Below, piece after piece: positions 50,175 through 56,722 of a DNA stretch of 64,000 nucleotides. The notes beneath the pieces are model-generated. The model saw only the letters and a program-made list of their open reading frames with translations. It made no database searches and was not told the DNA's origin. Location: contig JADLFW010000016.1 in NCBI GenBank assembly GCA_020849615.1, positions 101,378 to 165,377 on the forward strand. Direction: 5' to 3'. A program made the translations under genes and the position numbers. The stretch's first letter is position 1. Every line of letters starts with the position of its first letter. Source of the DNA: Phycisphaerales bacterium. Its GTDB lineage: Bacteria > Planctomycetota > Phycisphaerae > Phycisphaerales > UBA1924.

Positions 50175-50372
50175 GGGGTTCCTTTCGGGGGTCGGGGGTG
50201 GGGTTTTGGGGGTCGGGGGTCTGCCGGAGCGGACCGTCCCCATCACGCTTCGCGTGTCACTCCCGGCGCGGTCGCGGAGGGGATGACGGCGTCGGCGGCG
50301 TTGGCCCGGCGACCTGCGAGCCGGGATGCGACGTGGGTGCGTCGCTGTAGTCAGAGGCGCAGGATGGAGGGG

Positions 50373-50681
50373 CTAGGGATCATCGATGAGGACAATTCGG
50401 GCCCGGGCGAGGGCGGCCCGGACGAGGGGGCAAAAGAAGGCGAGCTTGTGGTGGAAGGTGATGCGGTCGGCCAGGCCCGCGCGGGCGGCACGGGTGCGGT
50501 CGCGGTCGATGGCGGACCAATCGGACTGGAAGACATCGGCCCGGAGGGAGGGATCGCGGCGGGCGAGATCGAAGACGGCGGAGGAGGAAGGGAGGAGGAG
50601 GGGCTCGGCCTCGTTCGGGGCCCGGTCGGAGCTGGGGCGGGCGGATGGGACGGCGGGGTTGTGCGGGTTTACGTTGATCAT
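50373..50681 (-). CDS. Hypothetical protein divergent from the TetR gene
   Basis: A 102-residue soluble protein. Third codon positions are nearly all C or G, with the GAT preference seen in neighbouring genes, so it is probably real. The last part (ADRITFHHKLAFFCPLVRAALARARIVLIDDP) is helical and moderately hydrophobic. No family is recognised. The start at 50681 lies 38 bases from the nearer TetR operator, and the mddA-like gene follows on the same strand after about 200 bases, so it is the likely first gene of a regulated unit. Confidence 0.55.
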   Translation of the reverse strand: MINVNPHNPAVPSARPSSDRAPNEAEPLLLPSSSAVFDLARRDPSLRADVFQSDWSAIDRDRTRAARAGLADRITFHHKLAFFCPLVRAALARARIVLIDDP

Positions 50682-50718
50682 GACGGGCTTATGATGTCCG
50701 CAGTTTCCGGGGAATCAC

Positions 50719-50733
50719 TTGACTGTCGGTCAA
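50719..50733. promoter_or_regulatory. TetR-type operator 1
   Basis: TTGAC-TGTCG-GTCAA, a perfect 5-base inverted repeat with a 5-base spacer. It is 22 bases (about two DNA turns) from the second copy, between the divergent TetR and hypothetical genes. Confidence 0.7.
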
Positions 50734-50740
50734 GGCGGGG

Positions 50741-50755
50741 TTGACTCGAGGTCAA
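50741..50755. promoter_or_regulatory. TetR-type operator 2
   Basis: TTGAC-TCGAG-GTCAA, with symmetry extending to GG...CC on both sides. It has the same half-sites and spacing as operator 1. Confidence 0.72.
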
Positions 50756-50781
50756 CCCATCCGCCGACCCGGAGCGCCCGC

Positions 50782-51345
50782 ATGGCAGGATCGTCGAGGG
50801 AAATGCTGATCGCCGCCGCGAACGACCTGTTCTATCAGCACGGGTTCCACGCGGTGGGGCTGGACCAGATCCTGGACCGCGTCGGGGTCACCAAGACGAC
50901 GTTCTACAACCATTTCGAGAGCAAGGACGACCTGGTGATCGCGGTGCTCGAGGAGCGCGACCGGGCCGAGACCGACGAGATCATGCGGGAGATGCGGGCC
51001 CGCGCGGATGGGGATGCCAAGCTAGAGATGCTGGTGTTCTTCGATGTGATCGAGGAGTGGCTGGGGGCGCCGGATTTCCGCGGGTGTATGTTCATGAAGG
51101 CGGCGAGCGAGTACCCCTCGCCCAACGACCCGGTGCACCGGGCGGCGCTGAAGCACGGCCAGACACTGTTCAAAGAGCTGCGGGGTCGGGCCGAGCGGGC
51201 GGGCGCCAAGGATCCGGAAGCGCTGGCCAGCCAGTTGATGCTGGTGCTGACGGGAGCGATTCTGTCGCGCCAGGAGCGCGGGCAGGTGGACCAGGCGAAG
51301 TCGGCCCGGGCGGCGGCGGCGGTGCTGGTGGGGGCGATGTGTTGA
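50782..51345 (+). CDS. TetR-family transcriptional regulator
   Basis: A 187-residue repressor. The N-terminal DNA-binding domain has REMLIAAANDLFYQHGFHAVGLDQILDRVGVTKTTFYNHFESKDDLV, the standard TetR helix-turn-helix. The ligand domain has FFDVIEEWLGAPDFRGCMFMKAASEYP, with an FRGC(M/L)F segment common to regulators that respond to small organic or reactive compounds, and a Cys that may be redox or thiol sensitive. The ATG at 50782 with GGAG upstream was preferred to a GTG-like start inside the operators. Autoregulation and control of the divergent genes are inferred from two operators just upstream. Confidence 0.93.
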   Translation: MAGSSREMLIAAANDLFYQHGFHAVGLDQILDRVGVTKTTFYNHFESKDDLVIAVLEERDRAETDEIMREMRARADGDAKLEMLVFFDVIEEWLGAPDFRGCMFMKAASEYPSPNDPVHRAALKHGQTLFKELRGRAERAGAKDPEALASQLMLVLTGAILSRQERGQVDQAKSARAAAAVLVGAMC

Positions 51346-51384
51346 GGTTGGGGATTCGGGGGTGGAGAGCTCGTCGGAGCTCGC

Positions 51385-53169
51385 TCAGTTTCCGCTCGGC
51401 CCGTCGTAGGCGTGATTGACGGGATCGATGCGGCGCATCGGCTTTTCGCGGGTCTGCTCCTCGACGACGTGGGCGACGAGGCCCGGCGTGCGGGCGATCA
51501 TGAAGATGCCGTTGAAGACTTTGGGGTCGAGGCCGAGATCGGCGAGGATGGCGCCGATGGCGCCATCGACGTTGATGGGGAGGGGCTTGCCGATGTCGGC
51601 GAAGGCGCGTTCGATGGCGCGGGCCGCGGCGATGTGGGAGGCGGCGGCATCCGGCATCCGGCATTCGGCATTCGGCTGCGCGGGATCGAACAGCCCCGCT
51701 TGAACGGCGAGTTCGAAGAGCCGGGCCGTGCGGGGGTCCTTGGTGTGGATGCGGTGGCCGAAGCCGGAGATGCGGTCGCCGGTGGACTTGATGCGGGCGA
51801 CTTCCTCGGCGGCGATGGTGTCGAGGGCTGAAGCGCGTGGCGGACGCGAGGACGCATCCGCCACGGCACCCGACGCGGCCCTCTCGATGATTGACCCCAG
51901 GTATCGCGCGCAGTCTTCGATTGCGCCGCCGTGGTGGCGGTTGATGGACATGATGCCCGCGGCGACGGACTGAGAGAGCGAAGCGCCGGTGGAGGCGACG
52001 GTGCGGGCCGCGAGGCACGAGGGCGGGGTGGCGCCGTGGTCGATGGAGGAGACGAGGATGGCATCCATGAGTCGGCCGACCTTCTCATCGGGAAGCCGGC
52101 CCGTGAGGATGAGGTAGACGGCCGCGCCGAAGGAGACCTTGCCCATGAGCGAGGCGATGTCGTGGCCGCGGACGGCGACCTTGTTGGGCTCGATCTTGGT
52201 GACGGCGGTGGTCCAGACGGCCCGGCGTTCGGCTTCGGTCATGAGGGCGCTGGAGCCCTTGGCCCGGAGGATGCTGACGACGGCGGCGGGGAGATCGCCG
52301 AAGGCATCGGCGACGGTGGCGCCGGCCTCGCGGAGGGCGGCGACCTTGCCGGCGTGGGTGCCCTTGTTGCCTTCGATGATGGCGCCGGCGTGGGAGAAGC
52401 GTGTGCCGGCCTTGGCGGCTTTTCCGCCGATGTAGGCGGCGACGGGTTTGGTGATGCGACCCGCGCGGATGAGGTCGGCGAGCTCTTCTTCCTGGGAGCC
52501 GCCGATCTCACCGAAGATGATGATGGCATCGGTGGCGGGGTCCTGCTCGAAGAGGAGGGCGATGTCGGGGATGCGCAGGCCCAGCACGGCGTCCCCGCCG
52601 ATGTGGATGATGGAGGAGATGCGGATGCCGGCCTGACCGAGGTAGTAGGCGGTGGAGGAGGACATGCCGCCGGAGCGGGAGATGATGCCGACGCCCGCGC
52701 CGCCGGGGAGCGGGGGTTTGAACCATTCGCGGGCGGATTCAGCGCGGCCGCCGATCATGCCGACGACGGCCTGGCCCGGCGAGGCGAGGCCGAGGGTGTT
52801 GGGGCCGAGGAACGCGGCGCCCTTTTCTTTCGCGGCGGCGGCGATGGCCATGGCATCCCAGACCGGTACGCGGTCGGCGACGAGAACGGAGAGCTTGACG
52901 CCGGCGTTGATGGCGTCAAGGGCGGCATCCTTCATGGCGGGGGCCGGGACGAAGAGGACGGAGATGTCGATGGGCCCGAGGGCGCGGGCCGCATCGGCGC
53001 AGGAGTTGAAGACGGGAAGGCCGAGGACTTCCGTGCCGCCCTTGCCGGGGGTGACACCGCCGATGACGGTGGTGCCGTAGTCCAGCATGAGGCGGGTGCG
53101 GGCCTGGCCCTCGCGGCCCGTGATGCCCTGGACGAGGACTCGGGAGGATTTGGAGAGGAGGATGGACAT
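51385..53169 (-). CDS. ATP-citrate-lyase-like alpha subunit (SucD-like fused to citryl-CoA lyase)
   Basis: A 594-residue fusion. The first 300 residues are a CoA-binding and CoA-ligase unit (LVQGITGREGQARTRLMLDYG, ISRSGGMSSSTAYYLGQAG) with the phospho-histidine in RFSHAGAIIEG (about 260). The rest is a citrate-synthase fold with INRHHGGAIEDCARYLG, GFGHRIHTKDPRTARL and PINVDGAIGAILADLG, as in citryl-CoA lyases. The order and length match AclA of bacterial ATP-citrate lyase, which splits citrate to acetyl-CoA and oxaloacetate; another alpha-hydroxyacid-CoA substrate is possible. Two in-frame repeats are present: a palindrome at about 432-446 and a heptamer array at about 499-508 (NAECRMPDA). 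The ATP-grasp partner is 2 genes upstream. Confidence 0.85.
   Translation of the reverse strand: MSILLSKSSRVLVQGITGREGQARTRLMLDYGTTVIGGVTPGKGGTEVLGLPVFNSCADAARALGPIDISVLFVPAPAMKDAALDAINAGVKLSVLVADRVPVWDAMAIAAAAKEKGAAFLGPNTLGLASPGQAVVGMIGGRAESAREWFKPPLPGGAGVGIISRSGGMSSSTAYYLGQAGIRISSIIHIGGDAVLGLRIPDIALLFEQDPATDAIIIFGEIGGSQEEELADLIRAGRITKPVAAYIGGKAAKAGTRFSHAGAIIEGNKGTHAGKVAALREAGATVADAFGDLPAAVVSILRAKGSSALMTEAERRAVWTTAVTKIEPNKVAVRGHDIASLMGKVSFGAAVYLILTGRLPDEKVGRLMDAILVSSIDHGATPPSCLAARTVASTGASLSQSVAAGIMSINRHHGGAIEDCARYLGSIIERAASGAVADASSRPPRASALDTIAAEEVARIKSTGDRISGFGHRIHTKDPRTARLFELAVQAGLFDPAQPNAECRMPDAAASHIAAARAIERAFADIGKPLPINVDGAIGAILADLGLDPKVFNGIFMIARTPGLVAHVVEEQTREKPMRRIDPVNHAYDGPSGN
51646..51673. 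repeat. 7-base tandem repeat inside the citrate-lyase-like alpha gene
   Basis: Four GGCAT(C/T)C heptamers in the coding frame. They encode NAECRMPDA-like residues in an otherwise conserved citrate-synthase domain. Confidence 0.9.
51832..51872. repeat. GGCGGACGC palindromic element inside the citrate-lyase-like alpha gene
   Basis: CGTGGCGGACGC-GAGGA-CGCATCCGCCACG, an almost perfect hairpin, read in frame as SSRPPRAS. A related hairpin occurs at about 49356. Confidence 0.78.
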
Positions 53170-53201
53170 GGGGAAGGCTCACAGCACACAGCCGGAATGG
53201 T

Positions 53202-53564
53202 CTAGATTGATTTGGCGCGGGTACGGACGATCATGCTGCCGAAAACGGACTTGAGTTCTTCACACTCCTGAATCAGAGGCAACAACAGGCTCGGTTTTAT
53301 CCAGCCGCGTCGAGACACGAGCCGGAGCCAGTACTTGGTTTCGTTGAGTTCCTTCACCACGATGCCGAGAGACTTGGCGAAGTCCTTGCGGGTCATCGCC
53401 TCATCGGCCTCGTAGACGTTCGCGCCCGACGATGTCCCGCATCCGGCCAGTTGATCGATCACGCGGCCGAATCGCCGCTGCTTCTGCAGCGCCTCGGCCT
53501 CATCCAGCACCCGATCCCCGAACGCCTCCACGCGTTCGAGCGTCAACGCTCCCAGCCGCCCCAT
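53202..53564 (-). CDS. Four helix bundle protein (S23-like)
   Basis: A 120-residue all-helical protein. AGGAAGG lies before the ATG at 53564. The sequence RVEAFGDRVLDEAEALQKQRRFGRVIDQLAGCGTSSGANVYEADEAMTRKDFAKSLGIVVKELNETKYWLRL is the typical pattern of the four-helix-bundle family first described from 23S rRNA intervening sequences, with the SSGANVYEA turn and the KELNETKYWL helix. Function is unknown for the family. It sits, on the same strand, between the two citrate-lyase-like subunit genes, 19 bases after one and 32 bases before the other. GC content is a little lower than that of its neighbours. Confidence 0.88.
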   Translation of the reverse strand: MGRLGALTLERVEAFGDRVLDEAEALQKQRRFGRVIDQLAGCGTSSGANVYEADEAMTRKDFAKSLGIVVKELNETKYWLRLVSRRGWIKPSLLLPLIQECEELKSVFGSMIVRTRAKSI

Positions 53565-53583
53565 GCTGACCTTCCTTCCGACT

Positions 53584-55284
53584 TCATGTGTGATGTGTGC
53601 TGTGCGGTTGTGTGCTGTCGAGGCCCGGGATTTCGAGTTCGACGAAGAGACCATCGACACCATCGCGGCGGCACTCGACCTCGCAGGCGATCATGTCGGA
53701 GTCCTTCATGAGGAAGGCATCGGGAGTGATGGTGAGGGCGGGCTTGCCGCGGTCATCCTTGAGGAGACCGTTCGATCGGGCGATGATGGCGGGGGCGCGG
53801 GAGATCCAGGCGGCGGGGTCGATCCAGACGCGGCCCTGCTTGACGGGGAAGGAGAGGGAGGATGGAGCGCCGACGAAGGGAGGGCGGCGCGGGGGGCGGG
53901 GGCGCCACGCGGGTTGAGCGGAGGAGCCTGCGGCCGCTCCCTGACGGTCGCGGAGCGGGGGCGCGGGGTTGCGGCCCGCTCGCTCACGCTCGCGGTTCGG
54001 CTCGGAATCGCTGCGCGCACGCTCTTCGACGAGCATGGCGAAGCGGGCGGCGATGGCGGCGGGCGTGTCGGTCTTCCTGTAGCACTCGACCTTGGCGGGG
54101 AGGTCTTTGCAGGCGGACTGGAGGATGTCGACGGCCCGGTCTTCGGTGTTGCCACCGAGACGGATGACGGCGGGGATATCGAGGTTGAGTTCCCAGAAGG
54201 CCTTGGCGAGTCCGTAGGCGGACCAGAACTGCTCCTGGTTGGCGACGCCGGAGCCGGAGCCGAAGTAGCCGATGAGGCCCGGCTGCGAGAGGATGATCCG
54301 GGCGGCGCGGTAGACCTTTGCGGGGGAGGGGTTGCCGGAGGTGTCGCAGAAGTTGGCGATGGTGAAGCCCTGGGCGGTGATGGCATCCATGGACATCATG
54401 GAACCGCCGCCGCCCGCGCCGTGGAAGCCGATGAGGCCGCGGGAGGCGGAGGAAGAGCCCGCCTCGGAGAGGCGGGCCACCTCGGAAGAGCCTCGCTCGG
54501 AGAGGCGGGCCGCTTCGGTGTTCATCTGGGCGAAGTAGAAGGTGCCGCGGTGGTCATCCTGCTCGATCTGGTAGGCGATGCGCTCGAGCTCGGTGGGCGG
54601 GTGATCGAGTTCGCGGGCGATATCGATGCCCAGCTCGGGGTGGCGGAAGACGGCGTAGTCATCGACGGTCATGCGGCAGTCGGCCGCGATGATGCGGTTG
54701 TCTGTCGTGATGACGAGCGGGTTGATCTCGACGGAGCGGGCCTCGATGGCCCGGGCCACGTTGAAGATGGTCTGCACAGCGCTCTCGATCGCCGCGTGCG
54801 CGGGCCGGGGAAGGGTCGAGGCGGCGATCAGGCTGCGGAGCGTCTCGGGGTCTGGCCCGCGCTGGAGGTCGCAGGGCAGGCGGTGGACGGCGGCGGCGCG
54901 GTCTTCGATTCCGGTGCCGCCGGCGAGGGCGAGGAGGATGACCGGGGCGCGGGCCCGGTCATCAATTGAGAGAGAGACGAAGAGCTCATGGGCGATCGCG
55001 AGCTTTTCCTCGACGAGGATGTGGGTGACGGGGAAGTTGCCGACGGTGATGGCCAGGAGGCGTTTGGCGTGCTCGGAGGCTTGCTGGGGGGAGTCGGCGA
55101 AGGCGACGCCGCCGAGCGCAGCGCGGCCGGTGGTCCAGGCCTGGATCTTGAGGACGCTCGGCCCGGCGATGGCGCGGGCGGCCGCGGCGGCTTCATCAGG
55201 GGAGGAGGCGGTGCTGCCGCGGGGGATGGGCAATCCGTGTTGGGAGAGGATGGCCTTGCCCTGGTACTCGTGGAGCCTCGCCAT
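53584..55284 (-). CDS. ATP-citrate-lyase-like beta subunit (SucC-like ATP-grasp)
   Basis: A 566-residue ATP-grasp CoA-ligase subunit, starting at 55284 (MARLHEYQGKAILSQHGLPIPRG). ATP-grasp landmarks are SVLKIQAWTTGRAALGGVAFA, ILVEEKLAIAHELFVSLSID, SVEINPLVIT and DCRMTVDDYA. The CoA-ligase part has LIGFHGAGGGGSMMSMD, FTIANFCDTSGNPSPAKVYRAA and IPAVIRLGGNTEDRA. With the alpha subunit it would form citryl-CoA. It is longer than AclB or SucC (about 400) because of inserts: a double palindrome at about 257-278 (SERGSSEVARLSEAGSSSAS) and a large Arg/Pro-rich insert at about 420-475. The last domain, after VWIDPAAWIS, is extra and unrecognised. Confidence 0.85.
   Translation of the reverse strand: MARLHEYQGKAILSQHGLPIPRGSTASSPDEAAAAARAIAGPSVLKIQAWTTGRAALGGVAFADSPQQASEHAKRLLAITVGNFPVTHILVEEKLAIAHELFVSLSIDDRARAPVILLALAGGTGIEDRAAAVHRLPCDLQRGPDPETLRSLIAASTLPRPAHAAIESAVQTIFNVARAIEARSVEINPLVITTDNRIIAADCRMTVDDYAVFRHPELGIDIARELDHPPTELERIAYQIEQDDHRGTFYFAQMNTEAARLSERGSSEVARLSEAGSSSASRGLIGFHGAGGGGSMMSMDAITAQGFTIANFCDTSGNPSPAKVYRAARIILSQPGLIGYFGSGSGVANQEQFWSAYGLAKAFWELNLDIPAVIRLGGNTEDRAVDILQSACKDLPAKVECYRKTDTPAAIAARFAMLVEERARSDSEPNRERERAGRNPAPPLRDRQGAAAGSSAQPAWRPRPPRRPPFVGAPSSLSFPVKQGRVWIDPAAWISRAPAIIARSNGLLKDDRGKPALTITPDAFLMKDSDMIACEVECRRDGVDGLFVELEIPGLDSTQPHSTHHT
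53586..53622. repeat. TGTGCTG-type 7-base repeat at the end of the ATP-grasp gene
   Basis: Heptamer-like units (TGTGATG, TGTGCTG, TGCGGTT, GTGTGCTG) encode the odd C-terminus DSTQPHSTHHT. Related units (CAGCACA) recur at about 53177-53190 before the alpha gene. Confidence 0.7.
53930..54005. repeat. GGCCGCTCCCT...CGCTCGCTCAC repeat inside the beta subunit gene
   Basis: Two linked blocks shared with 49263-49345, read in frame as an Arg-rich insert (SDSEPNRERERAGRNP and LRDRQGAAA). The insert breaks the usual C-terminal end of the SucC fold. Confidence 0.82.
54451..54512. repeat. Two GGA-loop palindromic elements inside the beta subunit gene
   Basis: GCCCGCCTC-GGA-GAGGCGGGC and a second, partly mismatched copy. 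These are the complement of the TCC-loop hairpins in carA and in the 124-base repeat. Confidence 0.85.
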
Positions 55285-55970
55285 CGATGCGTGTTCCTGA
55301 GGGGTGAGGAGGGGTTTCGATGATACTCGGGCGCGTGGCGGGCCCGGCCCGGCGGGGTGAGGGCTTGCAGAGCCGTGAATAGCCCGCGCCATCGAAGGGG
55401 GTAAAAGAGAGATCTCCGAAAAATCAGCGAAAGATGACTTGATTGGTTTTCGTTTGGATATTACCCTAACGTCATGCGATCAAACTGCTGCAGCGCGGGC
55501 GGCCCGACTGATTTCGAAAGCGGGTTCGGGAGCGGACACGGGAGAGGCTCGGGGAGGGACCGGGCGGATGTCCACGGCGCAGATCGCTACAGGCGGGCCG
55601 GTGGGGATTCGATGGCCCGGGCCGCTTCGCCGGCGGTTTTCTCAAGAGCGAGTTCGGGAGGGAAGAAGAGAGAGTTTGGCGGGCGGGTCGGCCCGCCGAG
55701 GTTGGGGGAGGTGAGGAGGAGGAGCGCGCATCGCTCCGCGGCCCGCGCGGCACGTCAGGGGGATGCAGCGGGGCGCGGGATGAGCGTGGGTGACAGGGTG
55801 GGCTGGTAGATGAGGTGTGTGCGGCGCGGGCAGGAAAGCACGCGGCTCGGGGAGTGTCCCGAGCCGCGCGAGGCCCGTGTAAGGGCTGAAGGTGCGGGCG
55901 AAGACGGGCAGCGAGGAGTATTGCGGTCGTTGTTCAAGCCTCGCGCTTCGTCCTGATGTGAATCGATGGA
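55285..55970. other. 686-base region without a supported gene
   Basis: This stretch lies between the beta subunit gene and the ECF sigma gene. Its left part has an A/T-rich pocket (about 55400-55480) where promoters for the minus-strand citrate-lyase genes may lie; TAATAT on the minus strand (about 55460) is the best -10 candidate. The rest is G-rich with several short open frames that lack codon bias. A terminator hairpin lies at 55841. I see no gene here. Confidence 0.55.
55841..55868 (-). terminator. Hairpin downstream of the sigma factor gene
   Basis: A perfect 11-base-pair stem (CGCGGCTCGGG with CCCGAGCCGCG) and 6-base loop, 103 bases after the sigma gene stop. On the minus strand it is followed by TGCTTTCC, a poor T tract. 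Confidence 0.5.
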
Positions 55971-56531
55971 TCAAGCGGCGGCGATGGTGGCGGCATCGAT
56001 CATGCCGCGCAGGCGGTGGAGGCCGCGGGCGGTCAGGCGATGCACCAGATGAAGCGGGAGGCCCTGGGCCTCGGCGATCTGACGGGCTGACAGGCCGTGG
56101 GAGCAGGCGAGGGAGAGCACGGTCTGCTGGGCCTGGGGGAGGCGGTCGAAGGCGCGGCGGAGCGAGGATGAGGTTTCGGTGGATTCGCCGCCCGACTTTG
56201 CGGGTGTGGGTGGCGCGTAGGCATCGGGCCCGCCGTCTTCGCTCATGGTGGAGGCGAGGACCCAGCGGGGGCGGGCGCGGAGGGAATCGATGGCAGCGCG
56301 GCGGGCGAGCATGGAGATCCATGCGGCGGCGGAGCCGCGGGTGGGATCAAAGCGGTGAGCGGTGCGCCAGATGAGCACCCAGGCGTTCTGGCAGGCATCA
56401 TCGATATCACCACGGTGCCCGATGGCGCGGTGAACCTGGCGAGCGACGAGTCCTGAGAAGCGCTGATGCACGAGGTCAAACGCGGAACGGTCGCCCGCGG
56501 CGAGCATTCGAAAGAGGTCGGTGTCGGTCAT
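55971..56531 (-). CDS. ECF RNA polymerase sigma factor
   Basis: A 186-residue sigma-70 family factor of the ECF type. Region 2 has FDLVHQRFSGLVARQVHRAIGHRGDIDDACQNAWVLIWRTAHRFDPTRGSAAAWISMLARRAAIDSLR, which is close to the SigK-like ECF group. Region 4 has AFDRLPQAQQTVLSLACSHGLSARQIAEAQGLPLHLVHRLTARGLHRLR. The linker between them (about 100-125) is Ser/Gly-rich. GGAGG lies 10 bases before the ATG at 56531. No anti-sigma gene is adjacent, so control may rely on another locus. The next genes on this strand are secreted-protein genes upstream of it. Confidence 0.93.
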   Translation of the reverse strand: MTDTDLFRMLAAGDRSAFDLVHQRFSGLVARQVHRAIGHRGDIDDACQNAWVLIWRTAHRFDPTRGSAAAWISMLARRAAIDSLRARPRWVLASTMSEDGGPDAYAPPTPAKSGGESTETSSSLRRAFDRLPQAQQTVLSLACSHGLSARQIAEAQGLPLHLVHRLTARGLHRLRGMIDAATIAAA

Positions 56532-56722
56532 GTGAAGAATCCTCCATGTGGGGCCGGGCCCCGGGTGGGCCCGGTCAAATGAGACAGGAGCGGAGCCTCT
56601 CACGGCGCGCTGAGATCCGAGTGAACTTCCGATGAGTGGGAGTTCATTCCGTTTCGCACACAGATAGCACGGGGAATTCGCGCGATCGCGTCGCGCGGGC
56701 CGATCTCGCAAGTCCCGGAATA

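Noticed and set aside
51931..53205. Open frame of 424 codons opposite the citrate-lyase-like alpha gene
   Set aside because: Gly/Ala/Asp-rich antisense shadow. The minus strand holds conserved SucD and citrate synthase motifs.
55474..55809. Possible small gene in the 55285-55970 gap
   Set aside because: The frame lacks codon bias, ribosome site and any domain, and equally long frames exist on both strands.
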